Source: Candidatus Coprenecus stercoripullorum (GTDB lineage: Bacteria > Bacteroidota > Bacteroidia > Bacteroidales > UBA932). From it: a DNA stretch of 45,349 nucleotides. Made by a program: the position numbers and the translations under genes. The notes below the pieces were generated by a model that worked only from the letters and a program-made list of their open reading frames with translations, searched no databases and was not told the origin of the DNA. Shown here in pieces: positions 36,867 to 45,349 of this stretch (its first letter is position 1; each line of letters opens with the position of its first letter). The stretch is taken from positions 1-45,349 of the forward strand of contig DVLA01000095.1 in the NCBI GenBank assembly GCA_018715745.1, in the 5' to 3' direction.

Positions 36867-38309
36867 CTACTTCCTTCTTGTCTCGTAGGTATCGTCGATC
36901 ACGCCCAGTTCGTCATTGAGCTGTTTCTTCCCGGAGACACTGTCATTGTATGTACACGGCCCGGATATACACCCTTCCGGACATGCCATGACCTCTACGA
37001 ACGTAGCTGGCGCTTTCTTCATCTTCGCATAGCTCTTCAGCAAGGCTATGCTTTTCTTGTCAAAACCGGCCACCTTCAACGAATTGACATCTTCACCCAG
37101 ATATGCCTTTACGGCACCTGCCACACCGCCTGTCTGCGCAAAGCCGTGCGCTTCCCTGACAGAAGCCTGCGCCACGCTGTAAGGCTCCACTTTTTCGAAC
37201 TCGATCCCGTATCCGGAAAGTACGCTGCCGAGTTCTTCGAAAGTCATAACAAAATCCACATCGGGATTTTCCTTCGCCTCTTTCCGCTTTGCGATGCACG
37301 GCCCGATAAACACCTGTTTCGCGTCGGGATATTTTTCCTTTATAATACGGGCTGAATAATACATCGGGGAACCGGTGGAGGATACATAAGGCAACATCTC
37401 GGGAATATGCTTGCGGGCAAGCTGTATATAGGACGGGCAACAGCTTGTCGTCATAAACGGCTGGCCCTCGGAAAGTTTCTCCTTGAGTTCCGCGGCTTCG
37501 TTGGATACGGTCATCATGGCACCTTCGGCAACCTCCACTACATCTTCGAAGCCTATCTCCCTGATTGCGCCGTAAAGTTTCTCCCTGGTAGTCTTGAACT
37601 GACCGAGAATTGAGGGGGCAACCATTGCTACCACTTTCTGGCCGTCCCATATACTGTTAAGCACATCGAATACCTGAGAGACTTCGAATATCGCGCCGAA
37701 GGGACATGCGTTCAGGCACTTTCCGCAATATATGCATTTGCTCTCGTCTATGTGCTCCACGCCGTACTTGTCTTTCGTTATCGCCTTGACAGGGCAGGCC
37801 TCTTCGCAAGGGACGGGAATATAGACTATGGCGTGGTAAGGGCAGCTCGCATAGCATTTGCCGCAATTTATACAGAGAGAATGGTCTATAACAGCCTGTC
37901 CGTGGTTCTTGGAATGGCTTATGGCCCCCTTCGGACAATTCATCGAGCAGCTTCTGGCCACACAGCCCCTGCAAAGTTCCGTTATCTCATAATTTGTCTT
38001 TATACATGAAGAGCATGCCTCGTCTATCACGCACATGATATTCTCTTTCTGCTCCCTCTGCCCGTTTATGACTTTCCGGGCATATTCGGACAGGGGCGTA
38101 AGCTCGTCGGTCTCGTCGCTCATGTCATAGCCTAAGAGCGGGAACATCTTGTATTTCCATACCGCCCTCTCCTTATGGACGCAGCAGCGGCCCAGAACTT
38201 CCTGCTTACGCGGGCTGAGCTCTATGGGCAGCCTGTCTATGTCGGAGCACAGCCTGTCTTCTTTCCACTTTTTTACCATCATGGCCAACAGCTTGTGGCG
38301 CACTATCAT
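36867..38309 (-). CDS. [FeFe] hydrogenase, group-B-like monomeric type
   Basis: H-cluster motifs TTSCCPSY (L1), GPCIAKRKE (L2), EVMACPEGCISGPC (L3); N-terminal Cys-rich CRGCVARSCSMNCPKGAI and two ferredoxin-like 4Fe-4S motifs. Start moved from 38330 to M8 (38309) because the predicted transcription start lies at about 38329. Confidence 0.92.
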   Translation of the reverse strand: MIVRHKLLAMMVKKWKEDRLCSDIDRLPIELSPRKQEVLGRCCVHKERAVWKYKMFPLLGYDMSDETDELTPLSEYARKVINGQREQKENIMCVIDEACSSCIKTNYEITELCRGCVARSCSMNCPKGAISHSKNHGQAVIDHSLCINCGKCYASCPYHAIVYIPVPCEEACPVKAITKDKYGVEHIDESKCIYCGKCLNACPFGAIFEVSQVFDVLNSIWDGQKVVAMVAPSILGQFKTTREKLYGAIREIGFEDVVEVAEGAMMTVSNEAAELKEKLSEGQPFMTTSCCPSYIQLARKHIPEMLPYVSSTGSPMYYSARIIKEKYPDAKQVFIGPCIAKRKEAKENPDVDFVMTFEELGSVLSGYGIEFEKVEPYSVAQASVREAHGFAQTGGVAGAVKAYLGEDVNSLKVAGFDKKSIALLKSYAKMKKAPATFVEVMACPEGCISGPCTYNDSVSGKKQLNDELGVIDDTYETRRK

Positions 38310-38334
38310 AACATTATTCGTAAAAGCCATAAAC

Positions 38335-38367
38335 CAAAGTTATAACGTTCTTAAATCCGGGTGCAAA
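38335..38367 (-). promoter_or_regulatory. Promoter of the [FeFe] hydrogenase gene
   Basis: Minus strand TTTG (rc 38364-38367), 21 bp, TAACTTTG (rc 38335-38342). Confidence 0.6.
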
Positions 38368-38378
38368 CATAATGAATT

Positions 38379-39413
38379 TTATACAAATCTTCTCAAGACA
38401 AGCCCGAACAGTGTCACTTCCGGTCTCGGCACCGGAAAGGCCTGCGGTGTGGGCCTCGCCGTTTTCCTCATCCTCCTGTAATCCGAATGGGCCCTGACTA
38501 CGGACTTGAAAAAGCTCCATTTGCCTGAAAGCAGGTACAGGCAGGCTATGCAGCCGTCTACGCACATGCGGAAGAATACTATCCTCCCCCTTGCGCCGGC
38601 AGGCAGGTTCTTGTACATCATCAGCAGATTGTTGCGGAAATTAAGGTACAGCTTGCGCGGCGAATTGTTCGGCAAGGTCCCGCCGCCCACATGATATATT
38701 ACGGAGTCCGGTACCGACCACACCTGCCATCCTGCAAGCTTTGCCCTCCAGCACAGGTCTATCTCCTCCATATGCGCAAAAAAACTGTCATCGAGCCCTC
38801 CGGTACTGTCCCATAGGGAAGAGCGTATCATAAAAGAAGTCCCGGAAGCCCAGAATGTCTCGCAGGGCGTATCATACTGCCCGTTGTCCTTCTCCACGGT
38901 AGAAAGGACCCTTCCCCTGCAGTAGGGGAAATAGTATCTGTCCATGAAGCCTCCGCACGCACCCGCATGTTCGAAGCAGTCCCTTGCATTATAGGACAGC
39001 ACTTTGGGAGCGCATATCCCGGCACGCGGATGGGTTTCCATAAAGCGTACGAGCGAGTCCAGCCATCCCGGCGTAACCTCCACATCGGAATTCAACAGCA
39101 GGTAGTATGAGAACCTTTCCCCGGAATCCCGGATAATGGCAAAGGCCCGGTTATAGCCGCCGGTAAAACCGTAATTCCTGTCAAACGTTATAAGTCTGAC
39201 AGTTCCGGCAGGACAATTTTCACCGACCCACTCTACGGAACCGTCCGTAGAGCCGTTGTCCGCCACGAAAATTACCGCCGCAGCCGCATTCGTCCCATCA
39301 TTCCGAGAACGCTCCCCGTCCGAAGCCAGGACGGTACGCTCGAGAAGAAGAGGAATGAACTTCTTAAGAAAATGCTTTCCGTTCCAGTTCAATATAACTA
39401 CAGCAACAGACAT
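38379..39413 (-). CDS. Glycosyltransferase family 2
   Basis: VAVVILNWNGKHFLKKFIP, VADNGSTDGSVEWV, NRDYGF-type NYGFTGGYNRAF, LLLNSDVEVTPGWLDSLVRFM, FAHMEEIDLCWRAKLAGW. Confidence 0.94.
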   Translation of the reverse strand: MSVAVVILNWNGKHFLKKFIPLLLERTVLASDGERSRNDGTNAAAAVIFVADNGSTDGSVEWVGENCPAGTVRLITFDRNYGFTGGYNRAFAIIRDSGERFSYYLLLNSDVEVTPGWLDSLVRFMETHPRAGICAPKVLSYNARDCFEHAGACGGFMDRYYFPYCRGRVLSTVEKDNGQYDTPCETFWASGTSFMIRSSLWDSTGGLDDSFFAHMEEIDLCWRAKLAGWQVWSVPDSVIYHVGGGTLPNNSPRKLYLNFRNNLLMMYKNLPAGARGRIVFFRMCVDGCIACLYLLSGKWSFFKSVVRAHSDYRRMRKTARPTPQAFPVPRPEVTLFGLVLRRFV

Positions 39414-39437
39414 ATCCCAGCCAAATTCAAAACATAT

Positions 39438-40823
39438 TTAAAGAACATCCACAATACGGGACAGCCCCACGCCGTTCGAACCCTTTACCAGGACTGTAGC
39501 CCCGGACGGCGGGTCGGCCGCAAAATACCCGGCAGCCGCGTCTGCATTGCCGAAGAAGACGAAACGCGGGTCTCCCTTGTCCCTGAAACGGGCAAATTCC
39601 CTGCCCACAAAACAGCATACCCGGAAATCCATCCGCGAAACCATGTCCACTATCATGGAATGGCCTTCCTCCGAATACGCCCCGAGCTCCAGCATGTCCC
39701 CGAGCACCATAATCTTATCCGGAACGTCCAGAGACGCGAAATTGGCTATGGAAGCCCTCATGCTCGAAGGATTGGCATTATAGGCATCGAGTATGACGGT
39801 ATTCCTGCCGGTGTGTACCAGTTGCGACCTCCTGTTCGACGGCCTGTAGGCCCCGACCGCTTTCAGGCAATCCTTTAACGGTACTCCGAAATACAGTCCC
39901 ACATTAATGGCCGCCATGACATTCGCGGCATTATAATCCCCTGCCAAGGCTGTCTGTACGGACAGCATCCTTCCCCCCGCTGCCCCGCATGCGCAGTCGG
40001 GAGTTATGTCTTCGGGCAACGACAGTCCCATACAGATCTCCCCTCCGGAGGCATGCACGGCATACGCTCCCTGGAATGCGAGGCCGTACCTTATCACGGA
40101 CAGGCCGGGCCTTTCGGAGGCCATTCCGGTCAGGAGGGGATCATCCGCATTAAGGAAAGCCTTTCCGCCGGTTTCCAGCAAATAGTCGTAAAGCTCCCCT
40201 TTCGCTTTCTTCACCCCTTCAAACGAGCCGAAGCCTTCCAGATGCGCAATCCCGACATTGGTAACAAGCCCGTAACCCGGCATCGCCATGGATGCCAGGG
40301 CGGCAATCTCCCCGGGATGGTTCGCCCCCGCCTCTATTACGGCAATCCGGGTATCCCTGCCGAGCCTGAGCAGGGTAAGCGGGAGGCCTATATGGTTATT
40401 CAGATTCCCTTCGGTAGAAAGCGTATCGTAACGCATGGACAGGACTGAACGCAGAAGCTCCTTGGTCGTTGTCTTGCCGTTTGTCCCTGTAAGGAGTATC
40501 AGCGGAATATCGAAACGCGAGCGGTGCAGCCGTGCAAGTTCCTGCAAAGACTGAAGGGTGTCGTCGGAAAGCATGTACCTCTCCGAGAAGTCCGGTTCCG
40601 TCCCTCCGGCCAAAATATCAGCCGCCCGGCTGCGGCGATCCACGACAGCGAAACGGGCTCCCTTGCGCAAAGCGTCGATTGCATAGGCATTCCCGTCGAA
40701 GTTATCCCCTTTAAGGGCAAAGAATATTTCGCCCGGCCGTATCGTCCTGCTGTCGGTCGAAACGCCCTCGGAAGAATCCAGGATTCCCAGAAGACGTACA
40801 GGATTGAAACTGTTATCCATCAT
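39438..40823 (-). CDS. murF: UDP-N-acetylmuramoyl-tripeptide--D-alanyl-D-alanine ligase
   Basis: STDSRTIRPGEIFFALKGDNFDGN, LTGTNGKTTTKELL, EAGANHPGEI, DAYNANPSSMRASI. Start trimmed from 40916 to avoid dut overlap. Confidence 0.95.
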   Translation of the reverse strand: MMDNSFNPVRLLGILDSSEGVSTDSRTIRPGEIFFALKGDNFDGNAYAIDALRKGARFAVVDRRSRAADILAGGTEPDFSERYMLSDDTLQSLQELARLHRSRFDIPLILLTGTNGKTTTKELLRSVLSMRYDTLSTEGNLNNHIGLPLTLLRLGRDTRIAVIEAGANHPGEIAALASMAMPGYGLVTNVGIAHLEGFGSFEGVKKAKGELYDYLLETGGKAFLNADDPLLTGMASERPGLSVIRYGLAFQGAYAVHASGGEICMGLSLPEDITPDCACGAAGGRMLSVQTALAGDYNAANVMAAINVGLYFGVPLKDCLKAVGAYRPSNRRSQLVHTGRNTVILDAYNANPSSMRASIANFASLDVPDKIMVLGDMLELGAYSEEGHSMIVDMVSRMDFRVCCFVGREFARFRDKGDPRFVFFGNADAAAGYFAADPPSGATVLVKGSNGVGLSRIVDVL

Positions 40824-40830
40824 TTTAATC

Positions 40831-41265
40831 TTATTTCTTCCCGGTAGACCCGAACCCGCCTTCTCCCCTGAGGCTGTCTTCAAGGGATTCCGCCCCTTCC
40901 CATTCCACCCTCTCATGCCTGGCCACCACCATCTGCGCTATCCTGTCCCCGCGGTTGATCACGAAAGGGGTTTCCGAAAGGTTGATCAGTATTACCATTA
41001 TCTCCCCCCTGTAGTCGGCATCTACGGTACCGGGGGAATTGAGCACGGTGATTCCGGACTTTGCCGCCAGTCCGCTGCGCGGCCTTACCTGCGCCTCGTA
41101 TCCAGCCGGCAACTCTATGCGCAACCCGGTCGGTACCATAATCCTCTGCATGGGATAAAGGGTAAGGGGCGCATCTATGTCGGCCCTGAGATCCATGCCG
41201 GCGGACATCTCCGTGGAATATGCCGGAAGCGGCAGGGATGATGTATTCACTATCTTTACTTTCAT
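40831..41265 (-). CDS. dut: dUTP diphosphatase
   Basis: All five trimeric dUTPase motifs: [50 protein letters not shown]. Confidence 0.96.
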   Translation of the reverse strand: MKVKIVNTSSLPLPAYSTEMSAGMDLRADIDAPLTLYPMQRIMVPTGLRIELPAGYEAQVRPRSGLAAKSGITVLNSPGTVDADYRGEIMVILINLSETPFVINRGDRIAQMVVARHERVEWEGAESLEDSLRGEGGFGSTGKK

Positions 41266-42746
41266 ATTCTGGATGATTTACAGTGTTTCTCCAATAAAAC
41301 ATAAACGGCTGCATAAAGCAGGATGGCGGCGGTACGCACCGCATAGCGCCAGAAAACAGGCATTTCTCCGGTAACAAGGCTTACTGCCGCACACAACAGG
41401 ACACCCGAGACCATAATCAGGAAGATTCTTTTCCAGTTATAGGGTACGGGATAATATTTCCTTCCGACAAGCACGCATATGAGCAGCATGGCAGAATAAC
41501 TCGCGAAATGTCCCCAGGCAGCGGCATGGTAGGAATAGAGCGGAAGGAATATGACATTGACAAGCGTAGTCACCGCAAGCCCGGCCAATGTAATGTAAAT
41601 GGCAAAGGAGGGCCTGTCGGCAAGTTTGTACCAAATGGATGCGTTGAACAGCATGCCAAGAAGCATGTATGAGAGCAGCATTACGGGAACAATGTCCACT
41701 CCTTGCCTGAAGTCCCCTCCCAATATAAGCTGTATCACGTCAAGATAGAATACCACGCCGAGGAAAATCAGCATGCAGAAGGCGGTAAAGTATTCCATAA
41801 TCTTGGCATACACCTCCTTCGAATCCCTGTCTTTGGCCCTTGCAAAGATAAACGGTTCATAGGCATACCGGAACATCTGGACGAAGAGAGACATGATTAC
41901 GGACAGTTTTACCGCAGCCTGGTATATCCCGAGTTCTGAGCGCCAGAGAGTGTCGTCCACATTGAGCCAACGGAAAAGCAGCCTGTCTATAAAATCGTTC
42001 ATCACTCCCGGCAATCCCGCGACCATAAGCGGGAGGGAGTATGCCAAAAGGCTTTTCAGGGTTTTGCCGTCCGCCCTCAGGCGCAGGCGCAGCATGTCCG
42101 GGACAAAAAGCAGGAAAGACACGATACAACTCAGAAATATGGCGAATACCGGATAAGTGAAGTCCGGCACGGGGGAAACGAAGTTCAGAAGAACCGTATC
42201 CGGCACAGCCGCAGCGTATACCGGAAAGAGCAGGAACAGCAGCAGGTTCGCTCCGGCCTCGGTAAATATCTTGACAGTCTTGAATATGGCAAATTTCCAC
42301 GCCTTAGACTGATAGCGCAAACGGGCAAAGAACACTGCCGTAACCGAATCCGAGAAAAGTATGGCCCCTATATACAGGTAACAATTGTAATGGCCGCCGT
42401 ATCCCATCCATTCCGCCATGTCCCTCCCGAAAACGGCCATAAGCAGCATAAATACGGCCGATATGGCAGTAACGGCAGAAAATGCCGAAGAAAATACCAT
42501 AGAGGGATCATATCCCTCCTTGTTGGCATACCTGAAACATCCGGTCTCGAGTCCCATGGTAAGGATTACCTGCAATATGGCTATGTAGGCCATAAATTCC
42601 GTAAGGACGCCGTAATCCGAGGTCGTAAGCTTGTATGTATACAGGGAAACGAACAGGAAGTTCACGAAACGGGCCACGATAGTGCTCATTCCGTAAACGG
42701 CTGTTTCGCCTGCTATCTTTTTGACTGCACCCCCTATCGCCGACAT
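41262..42746 (-). CDS. Oligosaccharide flippase / polysaccharide biosynthesis membrane protein
   Basis: 494 aa, many TM segments; [50 protein letters not shown]. Confidence 0.92.
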   Translation of the reverse strand: MSAIGGAVKKIAGETAVYGMSTIVARFVNFLFVSLYTYKLTTSDYGVLTEFMAYIAILQVILTMGLETGCFRYANKEGYDPSMVFSSAFSAVTAISAVFMLLMAVFGRDMAEWMGYGGHYNCYLYIGAILFSDSVTAVFFARLRYQSKAWKFAIFKTVKIFTEAGANLLLFLLFPVYAAAVPDTVLLNFVSPVPDFTYPVFAIFLSCIVSFLLFVPDMLRLRLRADGKTLKSLLAYSLPLMVAGLPGVMNDFIDRLLFRWLNVDDTLWRSELGIYQAAVKLSVIMSLFVQMFRYAYEPFIFARAKDRDSKEVYAKIMEYFTAFCMLIFLGVVFYLDVIQLILGGDFRQGVDIVPVMLLSYMLLGMLFNASIWYKLADRPSFAIYITLAGLAVTTLVNVIFLPLYSYHAAAWGHFASYSAMLLICVLVGRKYYPVPYNWKRIFLIMVSGVLLCAAVSLVTGEMPVFWRYAVRTAAILLYAAVYVLLEKHCKSSRI

Positions 42747-42753
42747 GTCCCTG

Positions 42754-45081
42754 TCAATTGTTTAAAGCGTGATCCCTGAAAATCAGGAAACCTATATTGA
42801 ACGACGGATACCATTTCGCCTTCTCGGCCCTGTCGTAATAGGCGCATGAAAGCGATACCGGACCGACTGGAGACTGCCAGACAAGGGCGGCATTTGCCAT
42901 AAACCCGCCCATGGGGAAAGGTGCAGAATACGTATATCCCCCTCCCGCCGTCTCTACGATTTCCCGGTAAGGCTGGAAATACGCACCGGTCAGATGAAGA
43001 TAAAAGGTAGGAGCGAACTTGAATACCGGTGAAACGGCCGCACCGACAAATATCGGGGCCCTGTATGCAGGCATCATCAGGGTGCGGCTGTGAGCTGTCG
43101 GGCAGAATGCGGGCATTGCTATTACAGTCGATATGTAGTCGCTCATGCCCATTCCCGTGGAAAATGAAAAATCCACGTTATACCCGATGGAAAACCAGCT
43201 GGCTACATTATAGTAATGTTCGAGGGTCATGCGGAAGGACAACACGTTCTTTACGGGCGACGCACCTTCCGAGGGGTTTTCCAGGACAGAGCCGCGCTCG
43301 TGCCTCTCTTCCGCAAGCGTATATCTCAACTCTGCAAGGCTTTTCTTCCCGTCAGTCGGAAACAGCCTGTAGTCAAATGTGCTCTGGTTGAATCTCAGCC
43401 TCGTACTGAAGTACTTGAGATAAGTAATATCCGGAATGTCGTACTTGGTATAATTGTCGGTAGGATAATAACGGTACCTGTTGCGCCCTCCTGTCACCCC
43501 GAGCTCCAGGAAAACCTCCTGGTTTCTGAATATGGGTATTCCGGCATTGACTGTGGCATACAGTTCGCTTTCCTGTATATTCCTCGCAAGGGCCCCCGAG
43601 AAAAGTATGCTCTGGCTACTGCCGAAATAATCGAAATGGTTGACATTCAGCATAGCTTCATAAATAAACAATGGTTTCACACCGATATGCTGGCGCCAGT
43701 GCAGGGCCGCACCCGTAAAGAACTGCCCGATATCGAGGTTGAGGGCTATATTCCACGGATAGCGCGACAGCCTGGTATGGGAAATCCCGAAATAGCCCTG
43801 CATAAGCGAAGACGAGGATATATTCCCGCCTATGGACAGGGCCAGTGCGTTTTTAGGCGTAACATCTATGGAAAGGGTAAAAAGGGAATCCTGGTTCATC
43901 CTCGCCGTAGGGTAGAAGGTATTCACCGCATCTGTAGATATTACCCTGTAATATCCTTTCTTCGCCTGCACGAAACTGAACGTGTCGCGCCTGCCCGTAA
44001 TCGTCCGCCTGATGTATTCCTTCTGCTCGGGCTTAAGCTCCCCTGAGACGTCAAGACTGTCAAACTTCAGCTCGGAACATTTTTCCCTGAAGGCAAGTCT
44101 CATGGAATCAACCTCCGCGGCAGTACGCCTCAGGCCCACTCTTTCCTTGATCTTACCGATATATTTCATGGCATTGTCGTAGCCAGCCTGCACAAGCTCG
44201 TCCACCTTGTCGAAGTCCATGAGCCCGTAATCATATATGCCCGATATTACCACCCCGTCATCCTCGGGTATGTCATAGCTCGTATCCTCGGTAACCATAA
44301 GTTCCAGCTGGCCGATCAGGTCGTCCCTGTCCGGCCTGGCAGCCTCCCCCTTGACACACTTTGCACCTATAATAAAATCGGGCCTGTACTTCTCAATCAT
44401 GATTTCCCACGGGAAATTATTGTAGAACCCGCCGTCATAAAGCAACACTGAGTCTATCATAATGGGCTTGAAATATCCGGGATAAGTCATGGAGGCCCTT
44501 ATCGCCGAACCCAGATCGCCCTTGTCCGAGACATACGGCCTCTTTCCCATCACATCGGCCGAAACGCAGAAAAAGGGGACCATAAGCCTGGAGAAGTCAT
44601 ATCCGGCAGCTGCCGATGATGAGGCGAAAAGCTGGACAACCGCTATATCCATAGGATAAGGAGAGACAAGGCTGGTAGGGAGAAGCACCTTGACTTTCCT
44701 CTTTCCGGTCAATGTATCCCGTTTGCCTGACGTAATATTGATTCTGAGCATCTCGGAGGTGGGATAGCCCTCGTATATATACGAATAGAACTCCCTCTCG
44801 CCTTTTCCCGTGTACCATGAGCGGAATTCATCGGACTTGACTATATATACCATCTCGTCGGGCGAAAGCCCTATGGCATAAAACCCGCCGATTATCGAAC
44901 CCATCGATGTCCCCGCCACGTAGTCTATCGGTATGCCGTTTTCCTCCAAGGCCTTTATCACCCCGATATGCGACAGCCCCTTTGCCCCTCCGCCGCTCAT
45001 AACCAGACCGACAGACTGTCCGCCGGCCGGAAGGGCTGCGGCCAGGCCCAATGCCATCAACAGGAATGCCTTTATCCTCAC
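42754..45081 (-). CDS. Patatin-like phospholipase with a C-terminal outer-membrane beta-barrel
   Basis: Oxyanion GGGAKGLSHIG, nucleophile GTSMG, YDGGFYNNFPWE (D-G-G); C-terminal half rich in barrel strands (surface-antigen/BamA-like). Confidence 0.93.
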   Translation of the reverse strand: MRIKAFLLMALGLAAALPAGGQSVGLVMSGGGAKGLSHIGVIKALEENGIPIDYVAGTSMGSIIGGFYAIGLSPDEMVYIVKSDEFRSWYTGKGEREFYSYIYEGYPTSEMLRINITSGKRDTLTGKRKVKVLLPTSLVSPYPMDIAVVQLFASSSAAAGYDFSRLMVPFFCVSADVMGKRPYVSDKGDLGSAIRASMTYPGYFKPIMIDSVLLYDGGFYNNFPWEIMIEKYRPDFIIGAKCVKGEAARPDRDDLIGQLELMVTEDTSYDIPEDDGVVISGIYDYGLMDFDKVDELVQAGYDNAMKYIGKIKERVGLRRTAAEVDSMRLAFREKCSELKFDSLDVSGELKPEQKEYIRRTITGRRDTFSFVQAKKGYYRVISTDAVNTFYPTARMNQDSLFTLSIDVTPKNALALSIGGNISSSSLMQGYFGISHTRLSRYPWNIALNLDIGQFFTGAALHWRQHIGVKPLFIYEAMLNVNHFDYFGSSQSILFSGALARNIQESELYATVNAGIPIFRNQEVFLELGVTGGRNRYRYYPTDNYTKYDIPDITYLKYFSTRLRFNQSTFDYRLFPTDGKKSLAELRYTLAEERHERGSVLENPSEGASPVKNVLSFRMTLEHYYNVASWFSIGYNVDFSFSTGMGMSDYISTVIAMPAFCPTAHSRTLMMPAYRAPIFVGAAVSPVFKFAPTFYLHLTGAYFQPYREIVETAGGGYTYSAPFPMGGFMANAALVWQSPVGPVSLSCAYYDRAEKAKWYPSFNIGFLIFRDHALNN

Positions 45082-45165
45082 CGTAGAATTCTATTTTGAC
45101 TTCATCATGCGCATTGCAATGCACGGGCAACTGCTGACATGTTTGCATTGCTCCCGGCATCTGAC

Positions 45166-45195
45166 TATCTTTGCAGCTATTTAATTTCAAAGATA
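45166..45195. promoter_or_regulatory. Face-to-face -7 elements for the patatin gene (-) and partial lipoprotein gene (+)
   Basis: Plus TTTG 45142-45145, 20 bp, TATCTTTG 45166-45173; minus TTTG (rc 45215-45218), 19 bp, TATCTTTG (rc 45188-45195). Confidence 0.6.
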
Positions 45196-45207
45196 GAGAA
45201 ACAAGAC

Positions 45208-45349
45208 ATGTTTTCAAAAATTTTTCCACTCATAATGGTATCCATGTTATTATTAGGATCATGCCACGGAAAGCAGGGGAACGGCGAGTCCGCTTCAGGG
45301 AACAGGGCCCAAACCTTGGCCGAGGCAACGGCTACAGCCAGGCCTGCTG
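45208..45349 (+). CDS. N-terminal fragment of a lipoprotein (3' truncated by the window)
   Basis: ATG then MFSKIFPLIMVSMLLLGSCHGKQGNGESASGNRAQTLAEATATARPA, with lipobox LLGSC. Confidence 0.75.
   Translation, partial: MFSKIFPLIMVSMLLLGSCHGKQGNGESASGNRAQTLAEATATARPA

Noticed and set aside
36646-36888. 80-aa ORF opposite the His-rich adaptor N-terminus
   Set aside because: Produced by repetitive His codons read on the opposite strand (Met/Arg-rich).
40824-40916. Upstream extension of murF ([19 protein letters not shown]...)
   Set aside because: Overlaps the end of dut out of frame; the murF start at MMDNSF (40823) is more credible.
43216-44046. 276-aa plus-strand ORF inside the patatin gene
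   Set aside because: Antisense shadow of the barrel domain; no domain recognised.
36848-45120. ATTGCAAT shared by the efflux and patatin intergenic regions as one regulon
   Set aside because: An 8-bp palindrome is expected about once per 65 kb by chance; two copies in 45 kb are not enough to argue for a common regulator.

Overview
This 45.3-kb window looks like a gene-dense Bacteroidota (probably Bacteroidales) chromosomal contig. The evidence is recurrent TTTG-19/21-TAnnTTTG promoters, SCxxx-type lipoproteins and DUF3078/DUF4831-like proteins. It carries about 37 genes. Housekeeping genes: queA-truB-rpiB, galE, sppA, tilS, proS, pepD, rpsF-rpsR-rplI, xth, murF, dut. Redox genes: a compact NfnAB-EtfBA-acyl-CoA dehydrogenase operon, with a group-B-like [FeFe] hydrogenase elsewhere in the window. 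Other genes: a divergent sigma-like / zinc-finger anti-sigma pair, a Trp/Tyr/Gly-rich lipoprotein operon with an outer-membrane protein, a tandem pair of paralogous lipoproteins translationally coupled to a GH2 beta-galactosidase, a CusCBA-like RND efflux system with a His-rich adaptor, and a GT2/MurF/Dut/flippase/patatin cluster. No rRNA, tRNA, CRISPR array, phage or transposase was recognised. The first 17 bases match the 3' end of the Nextera/Tn5 mosaic end, so the left edge is a library artefact. The best candidates for new biology are the long-extension sigma/anti-sigma pair, the lipoprotein-pair + GH2 locus lacking SusC/D, the WG-rich lipoprotein operon, the interlocking divergent promoter at nfnA/sppA, and a possible S6:S18-type leader before rpsF. 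All functional calls come from motif recognition by eye; no database searches were run.
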